A stretch of 64,000 bases of DNA from Chloroflexota bacterium. Its GTDB lineage: Bacteria; Chloroflexota; Dehalococcoidia; CAUJGQ01. Location of the stretch: assembly GCA_963170165.1 (NCBI GenBank), contig CAUJGQ010000047.1:1-64000 (forward strand). The letters are read 5' to 3'. A program made the translations under genes and the position numbers. Below the pieces are notes generated by a model. It saw only the letters and a list, made by a program, of their open reading frames with translations, had not been told where the DNA came from and did not search any database. Shown here one piece after another: positions 59,373 to 64,000 of this stretch (position 1 is its first letter; the number at the start of each line of letters is the position of its first letter).

Positions 59373-60458
59373 CTACGTCCGCAGTACCGCCTCGATGAAG
59401 CGGGCGCTGTTGACGAGATTGGCAATGGAGAGCTGCTCGCGCGTGGTGTGGAAGTTCGATCCACCCATACCCAACACCGCCGCCTCAATGCCGTGACCGG
59501 CAAAGATGTTGGCGTCGGTCGCGCCACCGGAGGCCAGGTATCGCGGTTCCATCCCCAACGAGTGCAGCGCCGCCGCACACTGCTGCAACACTGGATGCGA
59601 CGGCGCAAGCTTGTAGCCATCGAAGATCTTCTCGATGCGAGCATCCACTTTAGCCGCCGGGTGACGGGCCGCAACTGAGGTGATGTGCAGGTCAATTTCC
59701 TGGCGGACAGCCTCCAGCCGCTCCGGGTTGCGGCTGCGGAACTCCGCCTTGAAGCTGCACTGCTCGGGCACGGCATTGCGGGCACTTCCGCCGCTGATCA
59801 GGCCCACATTGGCGGTGGTCTCGCGGTCCAGCCGCCCTTGCGGCAGCTCGACGATCAACTCCGCCGCGATCAGGATGGCGGGAACGCCACGCTCGGGCTC
59901 TACCCCCGCGTGTGCGGCCCGGCCGGTGATATCGACATCGATGATGTACTGGGCGGGCGCCTCGTTCGTGATCTCGCTGATGGCGCCCTCGCCGTCCAGC
60001 ACCACGCCCTGGCGGGCCGTTACCATGTGGTAGTCCAGGCTGCGCGAGCCGAGCAGCCCCACCTCCTCGCCACGCGTGAAGACCAGCTCGACCGGCCGGT
60101 GCGCAGTATCTGCCTCCCGCAGCACCGTCAGTGCTTCGAGGATCGCCGCGACGCCGGCCTTTGGGTCACCACCCAGAATCGTGCTGCCATCCGTGCGGAT
60201 CACGTCGCCTTCAATCATGGGCCGGATACCGCGACCGGGCTCCACCGTATCCATGTGTGCCGAAAGCAGGAACGGCGCCACGCCGGCCCTGGCGCCTAGC
60301 CGAGCGATCAGGTTGCCGTGCGCATCACGAAGCACGTCCGCTCCGAGCGCACCCAAGCGGCGGGCGATTTCCTGAGCGACCGGCTCCTCCTCACCTGAGG
60401 GGCTGTCGATGCGCACCAGATCGAGGAAACTGCTCAGCAGGCGCTCGCGATCCACCAT
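59373..60458 (-). CDS. M20-family peptidase (tripeptide aminopeptidase/PepT-like)
   Basis: LLSAHMDTVEPG; LGGDPKAGVAAILEAL; LVFTRGEEVGLLGS; VMSTART at 60458 (or ATG at 60494). Confidence 0.87.
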   Translation of the reverse strand: MVDRERLLSSFLDLVRIDSPSGEEEPVAQEIARRLGALGADVLRDAHGNLIARLGARAGVAPFLLSAHMDTVEPGRGIRPMIEGDVIRTDGSTILGGDPKAGVAAILEALTVLREADTAHRPVELVFTRGEEVGLLGSRSLDYHMVTARQGVVLDGEGAISEITNEAPAQYIIDVDITGRAAHAGVEPERGVPAILIAAELIVELPQGRLDRETTANVGLISGGSARNAVPEQCSFKAEFRSRNPERLEAVRQEIDLHITSVAARHPAAKVDARIEKIFDGYKLAPSHPVLQQCAAALHSLGMEPRYLASGGATDANIFAGHGIEAAVLGMGGSNFHTTREQLSIANLVNSARFIEAVLRT

Positions 60459-60562
60459 GGTGTTGACGCTCCGTTCGCTGTGCGTGCGCAACATTATAGA
60501 CAGGCTGACACCAAGGGCTCATCCGCGCTACACTGCCGCCCAACTCCCGCGAGGTCAAACCC

Positions 60563-61111
60563 ATGCCATGGATAACTACGGTCCCCGAGGATGAGGCAGA
60601 GGGCCCGCTCAAGCGCGAGTACGAGCAGGCGATCCGCCGCGCGGGGCATGTGTTTCACATTCTCAAGGTGCAAAGCCTCACGCCACGCATCCTGCACGCA
60701 GGTATGGGGCTCTATCAGGCGCTCATGCTCAGCGATGCATCGGCACTGAGCCGGACGGAGCGAGAGGCAATCGCCACCGCCGTTTCCCAGGCCAACGGCT
60801 GCCGCTACTGAACCCAGGCTCACGGGGAGGATCTCCGTGCCGTCTCGGGCGACGCCGCGCTGGCCAACGCCGTCATGAACGGGGATCGCACCGGACCGAT
60901 GCCGGAACGGCTGCGGTCGCTGCTGGATTTCGGCGTCCAGGTGGCCACGGACGTTCACTCCGTCACGCCCGCCCGGCTGGACAGCCTGCGCGCCACCGGG
61001 CTGACCGACGAAGAGATCCTCACCTGCATCCACGTGGCCGGGTTCTTCAGCTACTACAACCGTCTGGCAGACGCGACCGGCATCGACCTTGAGCCGTTCA
61101 TGCACGCGTGA
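60563..61111 (+). CDS. AhpD-like/carboxymuconolactone-decarboxylase family protein with in-frame TGA at the CxxC resolving position: predicted selenoprotein (CxxU)
   Basis: Two track ORFs (60563-60811 and 60875-61111) are in the same frame; readthrough gives ...EREAIATAVSQANGCRY-[TGA]-TQAHGEDLRAVSGDAALANAVMNGDRTGPMPERLRSLLDFGVQVATDVHSVTPARLDSLRATGLTDEEILTCIHVAGFFSYYNRLADATGIDLEPFMHA, full-length family architecture with no other in-frame stop. Confidence 0.82.
60813..60849 (+). promoter_or_regulatory. Candidate bacterial SECIS element
   Basis: Immediately 3' of TGA (60809-60811): CCC-A-GG-CU-CACGGGG-AGGAU-CUCCGUG-CC-GUCUC-GGG; 7-bp upper stem (60821-60827/60833-60839, one G-U), apical loop AGGAU starting 17 nt after the TGA with G in the first two loop positions. 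Confidence 0.62.
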
Positions 61112-61227
61112 CCGCCGGATGGCAAGAAACCTTCACTAACTACTAGTCATACCCGAACAGGTGTGCTATAGTGGCCCAACGCCAAGAGGGTCCACCACAG
61201 TTGCCGCAGCGGCGGGAGGAGCCACCT

Positions 61228-61629
61228 GTGATCGCTCTGTGCCATGCACCCCAACGAACCGAACCGCCCGTCTCCGCGTTGCTCGCCCGCATCGATGCCG
61301 CCACCGCCGCCCTGCCTGCACGCCCGGATGCCGCGCTGCGCGAGCTACGCGCCGCACGTTCGCTACTGATCAGCGCTCCCCCGGCCCCGCAGGCGCACGC
61401 CGGCAGTCCCGAACCTGGAGTACGGCTCACGGCCCGGGAGCTACAGGTGCTGGACCTGCTGGCAGAAGGGGAGCGCAACAAGACCATCGCCCTCCGGCTC
61501 CGCCTGCGCGAGCGCACCGTTAAGTTTCACGTCGCAAACCTGCTGCAGAAGCTCAACGCCCAAAGCCGTACCGAAGCGATGCGCCGGGCCATCGAAGCCG
61601 GACTGCTGCACCCGACCCCACGGGAGTGA
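61228..61629 (+). CDS. Small LuxR/GerE-type HTH protein without receiver domain
   Basis: RLTARELQVLDLLAEGERNKTIALRLRLRERTVKFHVANLLQKLNAQSRTEAMRRA; GTG start with GGGAGGAG. Confidence 0.8.
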   Translation: MIALCHAPQRTEPPVSALLARIDAATAALPARPDAALRELRAARSLLISAPPAPQAHAGSPEPGVRLTARELQVLDLLAEGERNKTIALRLRLRERTVKFHVANLLQKLNAQSRTEAMRRAIEAGLLHPTPRE

Positions 61630-61663
61630 CCTGCACATCTACCCCTCAGCAGCGCAGGAGCAC

Positions 61664-62605
61664 ATGGGCCGCGTTCTGATCACCGGTGGCGCCGGATTCA
61701 TCGGCTCGCACACGGCCGAGCAGTTGGTGTGCGCCGGCCACCACGGCACCATCCTCGATGACTTCAGCAGTGGCAGCCGCGCCAACCTGGCAGCGATCGG
61801 CGCCGGTATGGAGGTTCTCACCGCGGATGTGTGCGACACGGAGCGGATGCGACGGGTGATTGCCAGCCACCGGTATGACGCCGTCATCCACCTGGCGGCT
61901 CGTCCCTCCGTGGCCGGCTCGCTGGCAGACCCATTGGGCAGCTTCGCCGTGAACGTTAACGGCACGCTCAACGTGCTGGAGGCAGCCCGGCAGGCAGGAG
62001 TGCGGCGGGTCGTAGTAGCTAGCTCGGCCGCCGTGTACGGGCGTACGACGGCGCCACCGTGCGACGAGCAGGCGTTGACCGTCCCCTGCTCGCCGTACGG
62101 CGCTCACAAGGTCGCCGCCGAAGCGCTCTGTGCCGCCTACTATGCTGCCTATGCCATGGAACCGGTCATCCTGCGCTACTTCAACGTCTACGGCCCCCGC
62201 CAGCCGGCCGGCGGGCCGTACTCCGGTGTGATTGCCGCTGCGATCACACACCTGCGCGCGGAGACTCCGCTGATCATCGACGGTGATGGGGAGCAGACCC
62301 GCGACTTCGTTCACGTCTCGGACGTTGCTGCCGTCAACCTACGCGCCGCGCTGGGGCCATATCCCGGCCCGGAGCCGATCAATATTGCCCGCGGCCGGGC
62401 AACGAGCGTCCTTGGCCTGGTGACGCTCATCCGCCACCTGCTCCGCGTCGATGCGGTGCTCCGGTTCGGCCCGGCACGGCCGGGTGATGTGCGCCACTCC
62501 TGGGCGTCAGTGTCGCGATTGCAGCAGTGCCTGGGGTACGAAGCGGCTATTCGGCTGGAGGATGGCTTGCAGCGTCTGCTCGCCGGAGATGATACCTCGC
62601 CGTGA
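61664..62605 (+). CDS. NAD-dependent epimerase/dehydratase (UDP-glucose 4-epimerase-like)
   Basis: VLITGGAGFIGSHTAEQLV; VVASSAAVYG; SPYGAHKVAAE; RYFNVYGPRQ. Confidence 0.9.
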   Translation: MGRVLITGGAGFIGSHTAEQLVCAGHHGTILDDFSSGSRANLAAIGAGMEVLTADVCDTERMRRVIASHRYDAVIHLAARPSVAGSLADPLGSFAVNVNGTLNVLEAARQAGVRRVVVASSAAVYGRTTAPPCDEQALTVPCSPYGAHKVAAEALCAAYYAAYAMEPVILRYFNVYGPRQPAGGPYSGVIAAAITHLRAETPLIIDGDGEQTRDFVHVSDVAAVNLRAALGPYPGPEPINIARGRATSVLGLVTLIRHLLRVDAVLRFGPARPGDVRHSWASVSRLQQCLGYEAAIRLEDGLQRLLAGDDTSP

Positions 62606-62770
62606 CAACCTGCTCGCTGGCCCTGCCCGTACCGGGGTATCCCTGGTGCCTGGCGGTGTACCGCGAATGAGCGGGGCGCAAATTTCCCTGTGCGCGGTAT
62701 GTTCTATTCGTCACAATCACCCGATACTAGCGGGAGATACCTCGCGCGAACCTGAACAGGTGGTACTCCG

Positions 62771-63049
62771 GTGCATCCAAATGAACTCAGACCGCTGTAT
62801 GGCCGCCGCTGCCGGGCTACCGTGCGGTGCGCGCCCTGCGGTGGCTACCACACCATCACCGGCACGCTGTCCCCGGCCAAACTCAAGGGAGACGTGGTGC
62901 TGGAAGGGCACACGTTGCCGGTATCGGACCTGATGAGCGTCAACGCGGAACAGCCAGTAGCACTGCGGACATCGTCGCTGGCCCGCGGCGTGCCATATCT
63001 GTGGCTGGCGTGGCTGCTACTGGTCTGGCTGTTGCTGCTGGCGCGCTAG
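62771..63049 (+). CDS. Small protein with C-terminal transmembrane helix
   Basis: ORF ...CRATVRCAPCGGYHTITGTLSPAKLKGDVVLEGHTLPVSDL...GVPYLWLAWLLLVWLLLLAR; GTG start. Confidence 0.45.
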   Translation: MHPNELRPLYGRRCRATVRCAPCGGYHTITGTLSPAKLKGDVVLEGHTLPVSDLMSVNAEQPVALRTSSLARGVPYLWLAWLLLVWLLLLAR

Positions 63050-63059
63050 CTGCCTTTAC

Positions 63060-63232
63060 ATCAGCAGGTCTCCGGGCGATACTGGGCGCAATCGCATATG
63101 GCCGCGACGTGCAGGGGAAGACCGGTGCAAGACCGGCGCTGACGCGCAACTGTGACCCCTCTTGGGGAAGCCAGAGCACCTGCCGCGGACCTGGACCTGC
63201 GCCCCACCTCCGCGTGTGAGGAGGGCAGGAGA
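63060..63232 (+). ncRNA. Cobalamin (B12) riboswitch
   Basis: AGGGGAAGACCGGTGCAAGACCGGCGCTGACGCGCAACTGTGACCCCTCTTGGGGAAGCCAGAGCACCTGCCG: B12-box and GGGAA...CCGGTGCAA..CCGG..CGCAACTGTGA hallmarks. Confidence 0.9.
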
Positions 63233-63239
63233 CGGCCCC

Positions 63240-63275
63240 AACCCGCCGGATTCTGCCTCCCGGCGGGTTTGTTGC
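63240..63275 (+). terminator. Rho-independent terminator / riboswitch expression platform
   Basis: ACCCGCCGG-ATTCTGCCTC-CCGGCGGGT followed by TTGTTG. Confidence 0.8.
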
Positions 63276-63320
63276 TGGTCGGTCAGGCCGCGCCGTTCCG
63301 GCCGCAGGAGGCCGGCCGGT

Positions 63321-64000
63321 ATGTCCCGCCCACGACGTCTCGTCCCGTTGACGCTGCTCGTGCTCACGCTTGCACTGCTGGTGAGCTGTGCATCCGGCAG
63401 CGCCGGCACCGCCCAGATCAGCCCCGCCGCCGGCCGGCCGGCAGTGGCCACCCCAGCCGCCACACCGCCGCCGTTCCCGTTCACCCTCCACGGCACCGAC
63501 GGCAGTAGCGTCAAGTTGTCGAAGGCGCCAGAGCGGATCATCAGCCTGTCAGCGGGGTCAACCGAGACCCTGTTTGCCATCGGCGCCGGCAAGCAGGTCA
63601 TTGCCGCCGACCGTTTCTCGGACTTCCCCGAAGCAGTGAAGTCGCTGCCCAAGGTGGAGTACACCCGCCCTTCTGTGGAGTCGCTCGCCGCACACCGGCC
63701 CGACCTGATCCTGGGCGCCGGCCGGCACAAGGATATCGTGGCGGCCGTGCAGGATGCCGGGCTGCCGGTGGTGCTGCTGGAGGAGCCCGCTACCGTCGCC
63801 GGCGTGATTGAGCGCGTGCGGCTACTAGGCCAGGCTACCGGCCACCAGGCGGAAGCCGAACAACTCGCTACGGCCATGGACCGCCGCATCAAGGCCGTTA
63901 CGGACCGGCTGGCCGCTGCCGGGACTGGACCGCGCGTCTTCCATGAAGTGGCATTCTCAACCGGCATCTTCAGCGCCACATCAAAGTCCTTTGTCGGCGA
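63321..64000 (+). CDS. Cobalamin/iron-type ABC transporter substrate-binding lipoprotein (BtuF/FecB-like), truncated by window end
   Basis: MSRPRRLVPLTLLVLTLALLVSCASG... lipobox; RIISLSAGSTETLFAIGAGKQVIAADRFSDFPEAVKSLPKVEYTRPSVESLAAHRPDLILGAG; open reading frame to the window edge. Confidence 0.88.
   Translation, partial: MSRPRRLVPLTLLVLTLALLVSCASGSAGTAQISPAAGRPAVATPAATPPPFPFTLHGTDGSSVKLSKAPERIISLSAGSTETLFAIGAGKQVIAADRFSDFPEAVKSLPKVEYTRPSVESLAAHRPDLILGAGRHKDIVAAVQDAGLPVVLLEEPATVAGVIERVRLLGQATGHQAEAEQLATAMDRRIKAVTDRLAAAGTGPRVFHEVAFSTGIFSATSKSFVG

Noticed and set aside
60809-60811. In-frame TGA interpreted as an ordinary nonsense mutation/pseudogene
   Set aside because: The TGA lies exactly at the redox Cys column, downstream sequence keeps full family conservation, and a SECIS-like hairpin follows; Sec recoding explains all three better.
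62748-62760. 'gaacctgaacagg' resembling the 3' part of a TPP riboswitch
   Set aside because: The matching CTGAGA half and the conserved TAATGCCAGCG segment are absent; chance similarity.
1-64000. CRISPR arrays, insertion sequences, prophage or toxin-antitoxin loci
   Set aside because: No regularly spaced repeats, transposase/integrase motifs or terminal inverted repeats were recognised anywhere in the window.

Overview
The window is 64 kb of GC-rich, densely coding bacterial chromosome. Gene content and protein style suggest Chloroflexota, but that is inference and no rRNA gene is present to confirm it. It is mostly core and housekeeping DNA: gyrA, lon, hsp20, ndk, rsfS, tsaB/tsaE, maf, an RlmD-like methyltransferase, pepA, M20 peptidases, acyl-CoA metabolism with two CaiB/BaiF CoA-transferases, and several sensors. 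I saw no transposons, prophage, CRISPR arrays, tRNAs or rRNAs.

The strongest hidden signal is at 60563..61111. The ORF track splits one AhpD/carboxymuconolactone-decarboxylase-like gene into two, but the halves are in frame and separated by a single TGA. That TGA falls exactly on the second cysteine of the redox motif (NGCRY-TGA-TQAHG), and a SECIS-like hairpin follows 15-17 nt downstream. I read this as an unannotated CxxU selenoprotein.

Other non-ORF or unusual signals:
- a yybP-ykoY (Mn2+)-type riboswitch upstream of a TerC gene that starts with TTG
- a cobalamin riboswitch plus terminator upstream of a truncated BtuF-like gene
- a perfect 16-nt palindrome filling the -35/-10 spacer of a glutamine-amidotransferase gene
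- a recurrent '-10 hexamer + exactly 6 nt + start codon' pattern suggesting leaderless mRNAs
- a luxE/luxC-like pair without luciferase
- a protein with three cupredoxin-like copper sites
- a family-4 UDG lacking two of its four Fe-S cysteines
- a tandemly duplicated His-rich domain of unknown function
- a MEMO protein with an extra N-terminal domain
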